Shown here one piece after another: positions 9,076 through 19,078 of a stretch of 64,000 bases of DNA. Source of the stretch: Kribbella sp. NBC_01245 (lineage in GTDB: Bacteria; Actinomycetota; Actinomycetes; Propionibacteriales; Kribbellaceae); NCBI RefSeq assembly GCF_036226525.1, contig NZ_CP108487.1:2852001-2916000 (forward strand), in the 5' to 3' direction. The number at the start of each line of letters is the position of its first letter. Positions within the stretch are counted from its first letter, which is position 1. The position numbers and the translations under genes are program-made. The notes beneath the pieces are model-generated. The model was not told the origin of the DNA. It ran no database searches and saw only the letters and a program-made list of their open reading frames with translations.

Positions 9076-9506
9076 CGTTTGGTTCGGGGCGACTTCGGCA
9101 TCACCAGCTTGGTGGCGGACCAGTCATCGGTCACGCTCAGACTGCTGGTGGTGGCAAGGCCCGCGGAGGGCGCCGCCTCGGCGACGTCGCTGGCGTCGAC
9201 GTACCCGTCCCGGCCGACCTTCGGCGTCATCAGCCACACCACGCCACCGGCCTTCAGGTCGGTCAGGGCGTTCAGCAGGCCGTCGAACAGGTCGCCGTCC
9301 TCTTCTCGCCACCAGAGCAGGATGACGTCGACGACGTCCTCCGTGTCGTCGCCCACGAGGGCTTCGCCGGTGATCTCGCTGATGGCGTCGCGGAATGCGT
9401 CGTCACAGTCGTCGTCGTAGCCGAGTTCCTGAACGATCATGCCGCTCTCGAAGCCGAGGCGGCTAGCCTGGCTCTCGCCGTCCGCGTGGTCCGCGGTCGC
9501 GCTCAC
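9072..9506 (-). CDS. DUF3052 family protein
   Basis: A 144-residue protein of the actinobacterial DUF3052 family, recognised from RLGFESGMIVQELGYDDDCD at the N-terminus, DVILLWWREEDGDLFDGLLNAL in the middle and LMTPKVGRDGYVDASDV near the C-terminus. Function is unknown. The GTG start at 9506 is set by a strong GGAGGAGG about 4-11 bases upstream. It is first in a two-gene unit with ahpE and diverges from aceE across a 309-bp gap. Confidence 0.88.
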   Translation of the reverse strand: MSATADHADGESQASRLGFESGMIVQELGYDDDCDDAFRDAISEITGEALVGDDTEDVVDVILLWWREEDGDLFDGLLNALTDLKAGGVVWLMTPKVGRDGYVDASDVAEAAPSAGLATTSSLSVTDDWSATKLVMPKSPRTKR

Positions 9507-9815
9507 GTGTCCTCCTCCGTGTACCCGGTGTTCCGGGCTAGGCGTCAGTAGCAGTAGTCCATCGTGGCCTACCGCGTCGCGCAAGTATGCACGAGGGCCA
9601 CCTTTCCTGTCCGCTAACCGCGCGCGGCGCACTGTTCCTAATTGTCGCTTCGGCACGCCTCAGGTGTCCGGTATATGCGTCCATCACCCGCCAGGCGTCC
9701 GGAAATACCGCCCTCAGCGGTGCCGGAACCTGAGTCCCGGGGACGCAAAGTAGAACGGAGTCCGGACAGGTGACAGGATTGCCGGGAGGACCGACCTAGA
9801 GAACGGCAGGACACC
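9507..9815. promoter_or_regulatory. Divergent control region DUF3052/aceE with a direct repeat
   Basis: A 309-bp region with no gene, holding promoters in both directions. Two 15-bp direct repeats, CAGGTGTCCGGTATA (9661-9675) and CAGGCGTCCGGAAATA-like (9692-9706), share 12 of 15 bases with starts 31 bp apart, i.e. about three helical turns. They could be a regulator site for aceE; no named regulator can be assigned from sequence alone. Confidence 0.45.
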
Positions 9816-12587
9816 GTGGCTTCCGGACACGAACCACCAGCCATCATCACCGAGGGGATGCCCACCCAGCTCCCCGACATCGACCCCGACGAAACTCGGG
9901 AGTGGGTCGAATCACTGGACGCCGTGCTCGACGAGCGCGGCAAGGCCCGGGCGCGTTACCTCATGCTCAAGCTGATCGAGCGGGCGCGCGAGCGGCAGGT
10001 CGGTGTGCCGGCGCTGCGAAGTACCGACTACATCAACTCGATCCCGCCCGAGCGCGAGCCCTGGTTCCCCGGTGACGAGCACATCGAGCGGCGGATCCGG
10101 GCGTTCATCCGGTGGAACGCCGCCGTGATGGTGAGCAAGGCCAACCGCAAGGGCCTGGAGGTCGGCGGTCACATCGCCACCTACCAGTCGGCCGCCAGCC
10201 TGTACGAGGTCGGTTTCAACCACTTCTTCCGCGGTAAGGACCACCCGGGCGGAGGCGACCAGGTCTTCATCCAGGGTCACGCCTCCCCCGGTATCTACGC
10301 GCGCGCCTTCCTCGAGGGCCGGCTGTCCGCCGACCAGCTGGACGGCTTCCGCCAGGAGGTCTCCCGCGGTCCGCACAAGGGCCTCTCGTCGTACCCGCAC
10401 CCCCGGCTGATGCCGGACTTCTGGGAGTACCCGACGGTCTCGATGGGTCTGGCCGCGCTGGACTCGATCTACCAGGCGCGCTTCAACCGGTATCTGCAGA
10501 ACCGCGGTATCAAGGACACCAGCCAGCAGCACGTCTGGGCGTTCCTCGGTGACGGCGAGATGGGCGAGCCGGAGTCGCTCGGCGCGATCGGCCTGGCCGC
10601 CCGCGAGGAGCTCGACAACCTGACCTTCGTGGTCAACTGCAACCTGCAGCAGCTCGACGGGCCCGTCCGCGGCAACGGCAAGGTGATCCAGGAGCTGGAG
10701 GCCTACTTCCGCGGCGCCGGCTGGAACGTCGTCAAGGTGATCTGGGGCCGCGAGTGGGACAACCTGCTCGCCCAGGACCACGACGGCGTACTGGTGAACA
10801 AGATGAACACCACGCCCGACGGCCAGTTCCAGACGTACGCCGTGGAGTCCGGGGAGTACATCCGGAACAACTTCTTCGGTGGCGACCAGCGGCTCCAGGC
10901 GATGGTGCGCAACCTGTCCGACGAGGACCTGCGCAAGCTGCCCCGCGGCGGTCACGACTACCGCAAGGTGTACGCCGCCTTCAAGACCGCCTCGGAGCAC
11001 GTCGGCCAGCCGACCGTCATCCTGGCCCAGACCGTCAAGGGCTGGACGATCGAGTCGCTGGAGGGCAAGAACGCCACCCACCAGATGAAGAAGCTCACCT
11101 CGAACGATCTGAAGGCCTTCCGCGACCGGCTCTACCTGCCGATCGAGGACAAGGATCTCGAGGACGCGTACAACCCGCCGTACTTCCACCCCGGCAAGGA
11201 CTCGCCGGAGTACCAGTACATGATGGAGCGCCGTAACCAGCTCGGCGGCTTCCTGCCCGAGCGCCGGGTCAAGCCGAAGACGCTGAAGCTGCCCGGCGAC
11301 GCCGTCTACAAGCCGCTCAGCAAGGGCAACGAGAAGACCCCGGTCGCCACCACGATGGCGCTGGTCCGGCTCTTCCGCGACCTGATGAAGGACCCGGAGA
11401 TCGGTCACCGGATCGTCCCGATCGCGCCCGACGAGTACCGCACGTTCGGGATGGACTCGATGTTCCCGACGGCCAAGATCTACTCGCCGCACGGGCAGAC
11501 GTACGAGGCGGTCGACCGCAACCTTCTCCTTGCCTACAAGGAGTCCGCGCAGGGCCAGCTGCTGCACGAGGGCATCAGCGAAGCCGGCGCGATGGGCTCG
11601 ATGATCGCCGCGGGCACGTCGTACGCGACGCACGGCGAGCCGATGATCCCGTTCTACATCTTCTACTCGATGTTCGGGTTCCAGCGCACCGGCGACAGCC
11701 TGTGGGCGTTCGGCGACCAGCTCGGCCGGGGCTTCCTGATCGGTGCCACCGCGGGCCGTACGACGCTGACCGGTGAGGGCCTCCAGCACGCTGACGGGCA
11801 CTCCCCGCTGCTCGCCTCGACGAACCCGGCCGTCGTGCACTACGACCCGGCGTTCGCCTACGAGGTCGCGCACATCGTCAAGGACGGCCTGCGCCGGATG
11901 TACGGCTATGGCCTCGACAAGGACAAGCCGTACGGCGAGGACGTCTACTACTACCTCACCGTCTACAACGAGCCCGTGCCGCAGCCCGCCGAGCCGGAGA
12001 ACCTCGACGTCTCGGCTCTGCTCAAGGGCATGTACCGCTTCTCGGAGACGCCGACGGCCGCGGGCGACGACGTACCGCACGTGCAGTTGCTCGCCTCCGG
12101 TGTGGCGCTGCCGTGGGTCCGTAAGGCCCAGCAGATCCTCGCCGAGGAGTACTCGGTCGCGGCCGACGTCTGGTCGGTCACCTCGTGGAACGAGTTGCGC
12201 CGGGACGCCATCGCGGCGGAGCAGCACAACCTGATCCACCCGGAGGAGGATGAGCGGGTTCCGTTCATCACCGAGCAGCTCAAGGACACCAAGGGCCCGG
12301 TCGTCGCGGTCAGCGACTTCATGCGCGCGGTGCAGGACCAGATCGAGCGCTGGGTGCCGAACGACTACACCTCACTCGGTACGGACGGCTGGGGGCTGGC
12401 CGACACCCGGGCCGCGGCCCGTCGCCACTTCCAGGTCGACGCCGAGTCGATCGTGGTGGCCGCGCTGCAGATCCTCGCCAAGCGCGGTGACGTCAAGCGC
12501 GAGGTGGCCGCCGAGGCCGCCCGCAAGTACCGCATCGACGACCCGACCGCGGTCGCCGGCGTAAAGCAGGAAGGCGCCGGCGCCTAA
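9816..12587 (+). CDS. aceE: Pyruvate dehydrogenase E1 component, homodimeric
   Basis: Thiamine-diphosphate enzyme that decarboxylates pyruvate and acetylates the lipoyl E2 of the pyruvate dehydrogenase complex, feeding acetyl-CoA to the TCA cycle and fatty acid synthesis. The 923 residues fit the homodimeric AceE family. Visible: [20 protein letters not shown] near the N-terminus, [20 protein letters not shown] with catalytic-loop His, the ThDP motif [10 protein letters not shown] near residue 245 ending in [14 protein letters not shown], and [13 protein letters not shown] in the second half. GTG start at 9816 after AGGA. A strong hairpin follows 22 bp after the stop. Confidence 0.97.
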   Translation: MASGHEPPAIITEGMPTQLPDIDPDETREWVESLDAVLDERGKARARYLMLKLIERARERQVGVPALRSTDYINSIPPEREPWFPGDEHIERRIRAFIRWNAAVMVSKANRKGLEVGGHIATYQSAASLYEVGFNHFFRGKDHPGGGDQVFIQGHASPGIYARAFLEGRLSADQLDGFRQEVSRGPHKGLSSYPHPRLMPDFWEYPTVSMGLAALDSIYQARFNRYLQNRGIKDTSQQHVWAFLGDGEMGEPESLGAIGLAAREELDNLTFVVNCNLQQLDGPVRGNGKVIQELEAYFRGAGWNVVKVIWGREWDNLLAQDHDGVLVNKMNTTPDGQFQTYAVESGEYIRNNFFGGDQRLQAMVRNLSDEDLRKLPRGGHDYRKVYAAFKTASEHVGQPTVILAQTVKGWTIESLEGKNATHQMKKLTSNDLKAFRDRLYLPIEDKDLEDAYNPPYFHPGKDSPEYQYMMERRNQLGGFLPERRVKPKTLKLPGDAVYKPLSKGNEKTPVATTMALVRLFRDLMKDPEIGHRIVPIAPDEYRTFGMDSMFPTAKIYSPHGQTYEAVDRNLLLAYKESAQGQLLHEGISEAGAMGSMIAAGTSYATHGEPMIPFYIFYSMFGFQRTGDSLWAFGDQLGRGFLIGATAGRTTLTGEGLQHADGHSPLLASTNPAVVHYDPAFAYEVAHIVKDGLRRMYGYGLDKDKPYGEDVYYYLTVYNEPVPQPAEPENLDVSALLKGMYRFSETPTAAGDDVPHVQLLASGVALPWVRKAQQILAEEYSVAADVWSVTSWNELRRDAIAAEQHNLIHPEEDERVPFITEQLKDTKGPVVAVSDFMRAVQDQIERWVPNDYTSLGTDGWGLADTRAAARRHFQVDAESIVVAALQILAKRGDVKREVAAEAARKYRIDDPTAVAGVKQEGAGA

Positions 12588-12609
12588 GTTCCACGGCCGG
12601 CAAGCCTGA

Positions 12610-12643
12610 GAGCCGCCCACCCGTTCAACCGGGTGGGCGGCTC
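12610..12643. terminator. Bidirectional hairpin terminator
   Basis: Perfect 14-bp GC-rich stem GAGCCGCCCACCCG / CGGGTGGGCGGCTC with a 6-base loop, followed by TTCTCGTT on the plus strand. It separates convergent aceE (+) and the minus-strand gene ending at 12651, so it can serve both. Confidence 0.85.
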
Positions 12644-12650
12644 TTCTCGT

Positions 12651-13130
12651 TCAGCTGGTCCAGCTGACGCCCAGGTCCTGACGAGCCACCTCGTGCAGCT
12701 TGTTCAGCAGCCTCATCGCCTCGGGACCGATCGACTCCCAGCCATCCGGCTCGCGGTGCTCGGGAAGACGTACATGGGTCATCGCTTTGCGCACCTCGTG
12801 GTTCAGCTCGTGGGCAACCTCGATGGTCGCCGGGCTGGCCAGGAGCAGCAGGGTCTCGAAGGTCACCGAACGACGTGCGTTGGCCTCCTCCATCGCGGCT
12901 GCATGCCGGCTGTCGTCCGCACCCGTGTTGTGGGGTTCGAACATCACCCCGCCTGCGCGGACCACTTCCTTCACCGCGGTGGTGTAGGCGATGTAGGTCT
13001 CGAGCCTTCGCTCATCCCACCGCATCGCCATCGCCCGCTTGAATTTCGCCCGCTCCGCCGCCGCCGTCGCCAGGTACGAAGTGAACGCGCCAATGACAAC
13101 CCCGACAAGGGTAAGAATTTGGGCAGTCAT
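12651..13130 (-). CDS. Hypothetical membrane-anchored protein
   Basis: A 159-residue protein not assigned to a family. A single hydrophobic segment (about 3-25, ILTLVGVVIGAFTSYLATAAA) could anchor it, followed by a charged, mostly helical cytoplasmic part (AERAKFKRAMAMRWDERRLETY, then NHEVRKAMTHVRLPEHREPDGWE). The layout is common among small actinobacterial proteins with one N-terminal helix and no known domain. Codon use resembles its neighbours. It is convergent with aceE and divergent from the GH39-like pseudogene. Confidence 0.7.
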   Translation of the reverse strand: MTAQILTLVGVVIGAFTSYLATAAAERAKFKRAMAMRWDERRLETYIAYTTAVKEVVRAGGVMFEPHNTGADDSRHAAAMEEANARRSVTFETLLLLASPATIEVAHELNHEVRKAMTHVRLPEHREPDGWESIGPEAMRLLNKLHEVARQDLGVSWTS

Positions 13131-13171
13131 GCCACGAAAGACTACTGAGCGACCGGGCCTTTTCGATGGAG

Positions 13172-13187
13172 GCGAAAACGCTTACGC
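13172..13187. promoter_or_regulatory. LacI-type operator upstream of the GH39-like gene
   Basis: GCGAAAACGCTTACGC pairs at 12 of 16 positions with its reverse complement around a central CG, the architecture of LacI-family operators. It lies 34 bp before the upstream start of the secreted glycosidase gene, fitting sugar-dependent repression. Confidence 0.6.
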
Positions 13188-13205
13188 GGTGGTGATCTGG
13201 GCGCC

Positions 13206-14886
13206 ATGGTTGCGGGCATGAGATCTCGCGTCTGGTCTGGGTTGCTGGCAACAGCGGTGCTGGCGGTTTGCGGTTTGGTCGCGGCGCCGACGGCCGAGGC
13301 GGCGACGGTGACGATCTCTGCGAACTACCAGAGCGACGCTGGCGTGTTCGACAAGTCGAAGTACCTGAACGCTAACGAGGGCGGCTACAAGACGCACAAC
13401 AGCTTGAACTGGCTGCCCGAGTCGTACGACCAGTTCAAGGAGGCGGGGCTTCAGTTCGTCACGGTCACCCACCTGCTGAACGAGAACTTCTACAACGTCG
13501 TGTCCGGCACCGGCCCGAACTTCAGCTACGACTTCACCAAGCTCGACCGGGTGGTGTTGCCGCTGCTGGAGAAGGGTTTGACCCCGATGATGGGTCTGGC
13601 CTTCACCCCCGAGGTGCTCGGTGGCGCAACCAAGGCCGAGGGCTTCAACAACGCCATCCCGAACAACAACGCGTACTGGAAGCTGATCGTCCAGAACGTC
13701 GTCCAGCACTACAAGGACAAGGGCCACACCGGCTGGTACTGGGAAGTGTGGAACGAGCCCAACCTCGGTACGTCGTTCTGGAGCGGCACCCAGGCCCAGT
13801 ACAACGCGATGTACAAGGCGACGGTTGAAGGCGTCCGCGCAGCCGACCCGTCCGCGAAAGTCGGCGGTCCGGCCACGGCCCAGCCGACCGGACCGTTCAT
13901 CCGCGACTTCACGGACTACCTCGGCCAGAACCCCTCGGTGCCGCTCGACTATCTCAGCATTCACGAGTACGGCGGGACCTTCGACCTGGTCCAGGCAAAG
14001 GCGGACTGGCCCGCAACGGACGTGGCGACACCCCCATCTTCATCACCGAGTGGCACGCCAGCCCGAATATGACGCAGGGACCGGGCGCCATGTCCGACAC
14101 CAACGTGATGGCGTCCTTACCGCCTGGAGATTGGACCAGGCGATGGCGAGACCAGGGCTGGGGAAGGTGTTCCACTTCGCGCCGAAGGAAGGCCTCACCC
14201 CGACCAAGCTGTTCAACGGTGACCTCGGGCTCGTCACCGTCGACAACCACCGGAAGTCCGTCTTCAACACGTACAAGTTGTTCAACCGCCTCCAGCCGAC
14301 CCTGCTGTCGACGAACCTGTCCGGCCCAGGAACGGACACTCGTCGGGTCGGCGCCATCACCACGAAAGACCCGGCGAGCAAGGCCGTCACCGTGGTGATG
14401 TGGAACTACCAGGACAGCCCGACCGACGTCTCGATCAATATCGGCAACCTGCCGTACGCGGCCGATGGGAAGAACGTCCGGGTCACGCAGTACGTCATCG
14501 ACGGCCAGGAGCCCTCCGAAGCACCCAACCACGGCTGGTCAAGCCAATGGGGCCGCACCGACAACCACCCCGAATCGGTCCGCCTGACCCTCCCGTCAGC
14601 CCGAACCCCCAGCCGGATCGACCTCTTCCCCCGAACGGATCCCGGCAACGAGGGCAAGGGTTTCCCGATCGACTTCACCGTCCGAGTAGCCACCGACGCC
14701 AACTGCACCGCATGGACCACGGTCGTCGCCCGCGGCGGCTACTGGAACCCAGGCCGCTTCCGGCAGACCTTCGGCTTCTCCCCGCGATCAACCCGCTGCG
14801 TCGAGGTCCAGGCGACCAGGCTGTACCGCTTCGCCGACTCGGGTTTCCACCTCTTCCAACTCGGCGAGATCAAGCTCCACGCCTGA
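13206..14886 (+). pseudogene. Secreted GH39-like glycosidase, broken by two frameshifts
   Basis: Remnant or misassembled gene for a secreted TIM-barrel glycosidase resembling GH39 beta-xylosidases. A signal peptide is clear (RSRVWSGLLATAVLAVCGLV ... AEA). The acid/base Glu is in WYWEVWNEPN. The reading frame then shifts twice: near 14015-14027 into the frame encoding DTPIFITEWHASPN (with the nucleophile Glu of TEW), and near 14113-14119 into the frame encoding TAWRLDQAMA and the rest, including a beta-rich C-terminal domain ending at 14886. Each step fits loss of one base. The first frame stops at 14072. Start is either 13206 or ATG 13218. True decay and base-calling error both remain possible. 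Confidence 0.82.
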
Positions 14887-14959
14887 CCCGGGCAACTCGG
14901 CAGATCTTCAACCACTTAGAGTCGTTGGGGGTCCAACGAGTTAGCTGGGAGTAGTTGTC

Positions 14960-16441
14960 GTGTCACAGGGAGTCCAGACCGGTTCCGAGAAGACCTTCTT
15001 CGGCCACCCTCGCGGTCTGGCGACGTTGTTCACCACCGAGTTGTGGGAGCGCTTCAGCTACTACGGGATGCGCGCCATCCTGTTGCTGTACTTGACCGAC
15101 AAAGCGCACGGCCTCGGACTCGGGCAATCCCTCGGCGAGGCAGTCGTCTCGATCTACGGCGCCTCGGTCTACCTGCTGTCGGTGCTCGGCGGCTGGTTCG
15201 CCGACCGGGTGATCGGTGCCCGCAAGACCGTGCTGTACGGCGGTGCCATCATCGTGGCCGGCCATCTGTCCCTCACCCTGCCGGCCGACGCGACCGCCTA
15301 CCTGGGCATCGCGTTGGTTGCCCTCGGCACCGGTCTGCTCAAGCCGAACGTCTCCACCATGGTCGGCAACCTGTACGAGCGGGAGGACCCGCGCCGCGAC
15401 TCCGCATTCTCGATCTTCTACATGGGGATCAACATCGGCTCGTTCAGCGCGCCGTTCGTGGTCGGCTTCCTGCGCGAGCACTTCGGCTTCCACGTGGCGT
15501 TCGGCGCGGCAGCCGTCGGGATGACACTGGCCCTGGTGTCGTACGTGCTTGGCCGCCGGACGCTCGAGGGTCGCGGCGACACCCCGCCGAACCCGCTCAC
15601 GCCCGAGGACCGGCCGACGATGATCCGGGTCAGCCTCGCGGTCGTCGTACTGCTCGTCGCGGTGTTCAGCTGGTCGGCCTGGCGGTCCGGCGGGATCGGC
15701 CCGAAGCCGGTGGTGGACGCGATCTCGTACCTGTGTTTCCTGGCACCGATCGCCTACTTCACGATGTTGCTGCGCAGCCCGCTCGTCACGCCGGTCGAGC
15801 GCCAGCGGGTCCGCGCGTACATCCCGCTGTTCATCGCGGCGATGCTCTTCTTCATGGTGTTCGAGCAGGCGGCCACCACGCTGACGTCGTTCGCGGCGAA
15901 CCGGACCGAGTTGTCGGTGTTCGGCATCACGATCACGCCGGAATTCTTCCAGTCGATCAACCCGTTCTCGATCATCCTGCTCGCGCCGGTGTTCGCCGTG
16001 ATCTGGATCAAGCTCGGCGATCGCGGCCCGGCCATCGGCCAGAAGTTCGCGACCGGCCTGCTGCTCGCGGGCATCTCCTTCGGCGTGATGGCACTGGCCT
16101 CGTCGATCGCCGGGGAGGGCCTGGCCTCGCCGCTTTGGCTCGTGCTCGTGTACGTCATCCAGACGCTCGGCGAGTTGTTCCTGTCGCCGGTCGGCCTGGC
16201 CGCGACGACTGTGCTGGCGCCGCGGGCGTTCACGAGCCAGATGATGGCGCTGTGGTTCCTCGCGCCGGCCGCGGGGCAGGCGATCACGGCCCAACTCGTG
16301 CAGGCGACCGAGGGCGCGTCGGACACGTCGTACTTCGGTGGCCTGGCCGTGGTCACCATCGTCTTCGCCATCGCGTTGTACTTCCTCTCCCCCTGGATCC
16401 GCCGCCATGCCGACCAGCGAGGGAGCTCGTTCACCCACTAG
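14960..16441 (+). CDS. POT-family proton-coupled di/tripeptide transporter
   Basis: Integral membrane symporter of 493 residues for uptake of small peptides with protons. The PTR2 signature ELWERFSYYGMRAILLLYL (about 22-40) contains the ExxERFxYYG proton-coupling motif. The second signature follows (GTGLLKPNVSTMVGNLY; FSIFYMGINIGSFSAPFVVG). About 14 membrane helices can be traced to the C-terminus. Start GTG at 14960 with GGGAG 9 bases upstream. It stands alone, immediately after the GH39-like pseudogene. Confidence 0.93.
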   Translation: MSQGVQTGSEKTFFGHPRGLATLFTTELWERFSYYGMRAILLLYLTDKAHGLGLGQSLGEAVVSIYGASVYLLSVLGGWFADRVIGARKTVLYGGAIIVAGHLSLTLPADATAYLGIALVALGTGLLKPNVSTMVGNLYEREDPRRDSAFSIFYMGINIGSFSAPFVVGFLREHFGFHVAFGAAAVGMTLALVSYVLGRRTLEGRGDTPPNPLTPEDRPTMIRVSLAVVVLLVAVFSWSAWRSGGIGPKPVVDAISYLCFLAPIAYFTMLLRSPLVTPVERQRVRAYIPLFIAAMLFFMVFEQAATTLTSFAANRTELSVFGITITPEFFQSINPFSIILLAPVFAVIWIKLGDRGPAIGQKFATGLLLAGISFGVMALASSIAGEGLASPLWLVLVYVIQTLGELFLSPVGLAATTVLAPRAFTSQMMALWFLAPAAGQAITAQLVQATEGASDTSYFGGLAVVTIVFAIALYFLSPWIRRHADQRGSSFTH

Positions 16442-16456
16442 AGGGATCCCCCGGTC

Positions 16457-17017
16457 GTGGTTCGGGCCGATGCTCGAACCATGACCTCCGTACCCCGCTG
16501 GGCCGAACGAGTCGCCCACCTCATCCCGCTGCTCACGTTGCCGTCCGGCCTCTGGCGGATCGGCCTGGCCCTCGGCTTCTCGATGGGCACGGTCGATCTG
16601 CACGGCAATCCCCTGTACGTCCGCGGCTGGGAGGTCGCGTACGTCGTGGGCCTGAGCGTGGTGTCGGAATTGCTTGCCCTATTGTCGTTCGGCCTGGTCC
16701 GGCCGTGGGGTGAGGTGGTGCCGCGCTGGATCCCCTGGCTCGGTGGGCGTCGCGTCGCGCCGTACGCCGCCATCATCCCGGCGACGCTCGGCTCGCTCGG
16801 CCTGATCGGGATCTGGGGTTACGGCTTCCGCGACCTGTTCACCGGCATCGACATCCCGTTCGCGAACGACGGCTGGGCCGCGCTGATGATCGGCGCCTAC
16901 CTACCGCTGCTGCTCTGGGGACCGCTGCTGCTACTGCTGACCTGGGCCTACTACCGGCGCCGGTCGGGCGGTCAACTCAAGTTCGAGAGCGAGCGTCCGA
17001 GTTCGGTGCGGGCGTAA
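16457..17017 (+). CDS. Four-helix integral membrane protein, unknown function
   Basis: A 186-residue protein with four predicted membrane helices (LIPLLTLPSGLWRIGLALGF; VAYVVGLSVVSELLALLSFGLV; YAAIIPATLGSLGLIGIWGYG; LMIGAYLPLLLWGPLLLLLTWAYY) and short polar loops. I do not assign a function. Start GTG at 16457 has GAGGGA 9-10 bases upstream; ATG at 16481 is the alternative. It begins 16 bp after the peptide transporter, so co-transcription is likely. Its 3' end overlaps the convergent regulator gene by 46 bp. Confidence 0.75.
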   Translation: MVRADARTMTSVPRWAERVAHLIPLLTLPSGLWRIGLALGFSMGTVDLHGNPLYVRGWEVAYVVGLSVVSELLALLSFGLVRPWGEVVPRWIPWLGGRRVAPYAAIIPATLGSLGLIGIWGYGFRDLFTGIDIPFANDGWAALMIGAYLPLLLWGPLLLLLTWAYYRRRSGGQLKFESERPSSVRA

Positions 17018-17937
17018 GAGTCGTTGTGGCTTACCAGCAGGCCGGCCTCTTGCAAGACCAGGAGGTCGGCCGTGACCTCGCGCATCGACAGGCCGAGACG
17101 GCTCGCGACCTCATCGGCGGTCCGCGGTTCATCGAGTACGGCGAGCAGGCGCGCGCGGGCATCACCCATCAGCTGCACCAATTGCGGCGATGGACCACCA
17201 CGCCAGAAGGTCGCCGGCACCTCGATCGCGTACCACATGAACAACGGCTCGCCCGGCCGAACGAAGAACGCGGGCGGTCCCGCGAGAAAGACGCTCGGCG
17301 CCATCGGCAGACCCGCGTCGGTCGCCGTACTGGCGAAGTCGAGCTCGCAGCGGTTCTCCATTTCGAGCACGCCGTCGCGCCAGCGCAGGCTCGGGTGCAA
17401 CTCGCCGAACATCCGGGCGGGTCCGTGCTCGGCCAACGTCCGGCTCCGCTCGGCGATATCGGCCTCGAGCACCGCCCGGAGTTGTGGCCAGGACGGCTCG
17501 ATCGCCAACGTCCACCAGGCGTTCAGAGCCTCGACCAGCTCGGGCAAGTAGCGCTCGGGTTCTTCGAGGAACTGCCGGCCGAGACCTTGCAGCGGCGTTC
17601 GCGATTGCGTCTCGGCGAGATCGGCCCGCATCTGGTCGAGCGGCGTCTCGGCCAACGCGGTCAACTCGGCGTGGAAGTCGGGCGGTCCATCGTCTGGCGG
17701 CGGAGTGAGGAAGTCCGGGATCCACGAGCCGACGCGGATCAGCGAATCGAGCACCTCGCGATACTGCTGGAAGTCCGCCGAACGATCGATCTGCCGCGCG
17801 TTCCGGATCCAGGGCAGGTGTACGGCGTGCCGGGCCGGGTCCTGCATCGCCCATCGGCTGGTCACGGTCTCCCACAACGGCGAGACCGTGAAGCGGGTGG
17901 TGGCGAGGTCGTCGGGACCCAGCCTGGTGATCAGCAC
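16972..17937 (-). CDS. DUF5937/ArsR-like winged-helix regulator
   Basis: A 321-residue protein. The long N-terminal part (about 1-240) has no enzyme motif I recognise and matches the domain that precedes winged helices in actinobacterial ArsR-like proteins (SPLWETVTSRWAM, then HPSLRWRDGVLEM). The C-terminal 75 residues form a winged helix-turn-helix (RTADEVASRLGLSMREVTADLLVLQEAGLL). GTG start at 17937 with TAGGG upstream. Its ligand and targets are unknown. The 3' end overlaps the convergent membrane-protein gene. Confidence 0.8.
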   Translation of the reverse strand: MLITRLGPDDLATTRFTVSPLWETVTSRWAMQDPARHAVHLPWIRNARQIDRSADFQQYREVLDSLIRVGSWIPDFLTPPPDDGPPDFHAELTALAETPLDQMRADLAETQSRTPLQGLGRQFLEEPERYLPELVEALNAWWTLAIEPSWPQLRAVLEADIAERSRTLAEHGPARMFGELHPSLRWRDGVLEMENRCELDFASTATDAGLPMAPSVFLAGPPAFFVRPGEPLFMWYAIEVPATFWRGGPSPQLVQLMGDARARLLAVLDEPRTADEVASRLGLSMREVTADLLVLQEAGLLVSHNDSYARTELGRSLSNLS

Positions 17938-18030
17938 CGCCCTACGGTAGCCGTTCCACAGGCCTTGGATTAACCATTAGCACCAGTATCGAATCGGTCG
18001 GGAAATCGATAACCCAAGCGTTATGCCCGG

Positions 18031-19065
18031 TCAGCGCGAGCGGCCGCGGGGTTTCAGCTCGGTCGCGGGCAGGCCGGGTGCGGGCAGTGGGTCGCCGTCG
18101 TAGCCCGGCACCATCGCAAACCGGTCGTTGCCACCGGCATCGATCGCCGCCTGCCAGTCGGCGCGGGCGGTGACGATGTCGGCATGCGATCGGCCGATGA
18201 AGTTCCACCACATCACCAGGCGCTCCTCGAACGGCGCACCACCGAGCAACATGCATCGCACGCCTTCGCCCTCGGTTTCGATCTCGGTTTCGATCTCGGT
18301 CGAAAGGTCGATCTCGGTCCGGCCGGTGCCCAGGTAGACCATCTCGCCGTGGCCAAGGGTGAGGTCGCCGATCCGCAGCCGCCCGGCCACCACCAGTACG
18401 CCGTACTCGAACTCGGGTGTGAGCGGCAAGGCCAGAGTCTGTCCCGCATCGATGGCCAGGTCCGCGCCGACCAAGGGCGTGTACGCCGGAGCTGGTGAGG
18501 TGACGCCCGCGACCGAACCGATCAGCACTGTCGCCTTGGCGCCGTTGAACGTGGCGACTGGCAGGTCGACGTACTGGTTGAAAGCGGGTGGCACGGACGC
18601 CCGCGCGTCGTCGGGCAGCGCGACCCAGAGCTGGCAGCCGTGCAGGATCGACGGGCCGTCCGGCACGGAGACCTCGGAATGCGCGATGCCATTGCCCGAG
18701 GTCATGATGTTGAGCTCGCCCGGGCGGACGATCGCGTGTGAGCCGACGCTGTCGCGATGCTCGATCTCGCCCTCGAACAACCAGCTGACGGTCTGCAGGC
18801 CGGTGTGCGGATGCGGCGGTACGAGCATGCCGCGCGGGCCGGGTGCGTCGTACGAGTCGACTCGTGCGCTCAGGTCGTCCGGACCGTAGTGGTCGACGAA
18901 GCACCACGCGCCGATCATGCGGCGGTTCTTGTTCGGCAGTAGGCGGCGGACCTGGGTGGTCCTACCGAGCACGACCTTGCGCGGCTCGAGGAACTCCAGC
19001 GCATCGTCCTGAACGGCCTCCGCGCCGCACTCCGACTCGGCGGGATCGCGCTCGAGATTGCTCAC
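18031..19065 (-). CDS. Pirin family protein
   Basis: Bicupin of the pirin family, 344 residues. The N-terminal cupin carries the metal-site pattern PPHPHTGLQTVSWLFEGEI followed by HRDSVG and the pirin signature LNIMTSGNGIAHSE. The C-terminal cupin (about 225-320) has a short in-frame repeat, TEIETEIETEGEG. Some pirins show quercetinase activity and others act as regulators; neither is shown here. Start GTG at 19065 with AAGGGG upstream, 13 bp after the PHP-domain gene, so the two form an operon. Confidence 0.9.
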   Translation of the reverse strand: MSNLERDPAESECGAEAVQDDALEFLEPRKVVLGRTTQVRRLLPNKNRRMIGAWCFVDHYGPDDLSARVDSYDAPGPRGMLVPPHPHTGLQTVSWLFEGEIEHRDSVGSHAIVRPGELNIMTSGNGIAHSEVSVPDGPSILHGCQLWVALPDDARASVPPAFNQYVDLPVATFNGAKATVLIGSVAGVTSPAPAYTPLVGADLAIDAGQTLALPLTPEFEYGVLVVAGRLRIGDLTLGHGEMVYLGTGRTEIDLSTEIETEIETEGEGVRCMLLGGAPFEERLVMWWNFIGRSHADIVTARADWQAAIDAGGNDRFAMVPGYDGDPLPAPGLPATELKPRGRSR

Positions 19066-19078
19066 GTCACGGCCCCTT

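Noticed and set aside
9912..12239. Minus-strand open frame of 775 codons opposite aceE
   Set aside because: aceE is unambiguous on the plus strand; the opposite frame is open only because of high GC at third positions.
18270..18320. Short repeat in the pirin gene (TEIETEIETE)
   Set aside because: A small in-frame slippage repeat with no evident functional meaning.
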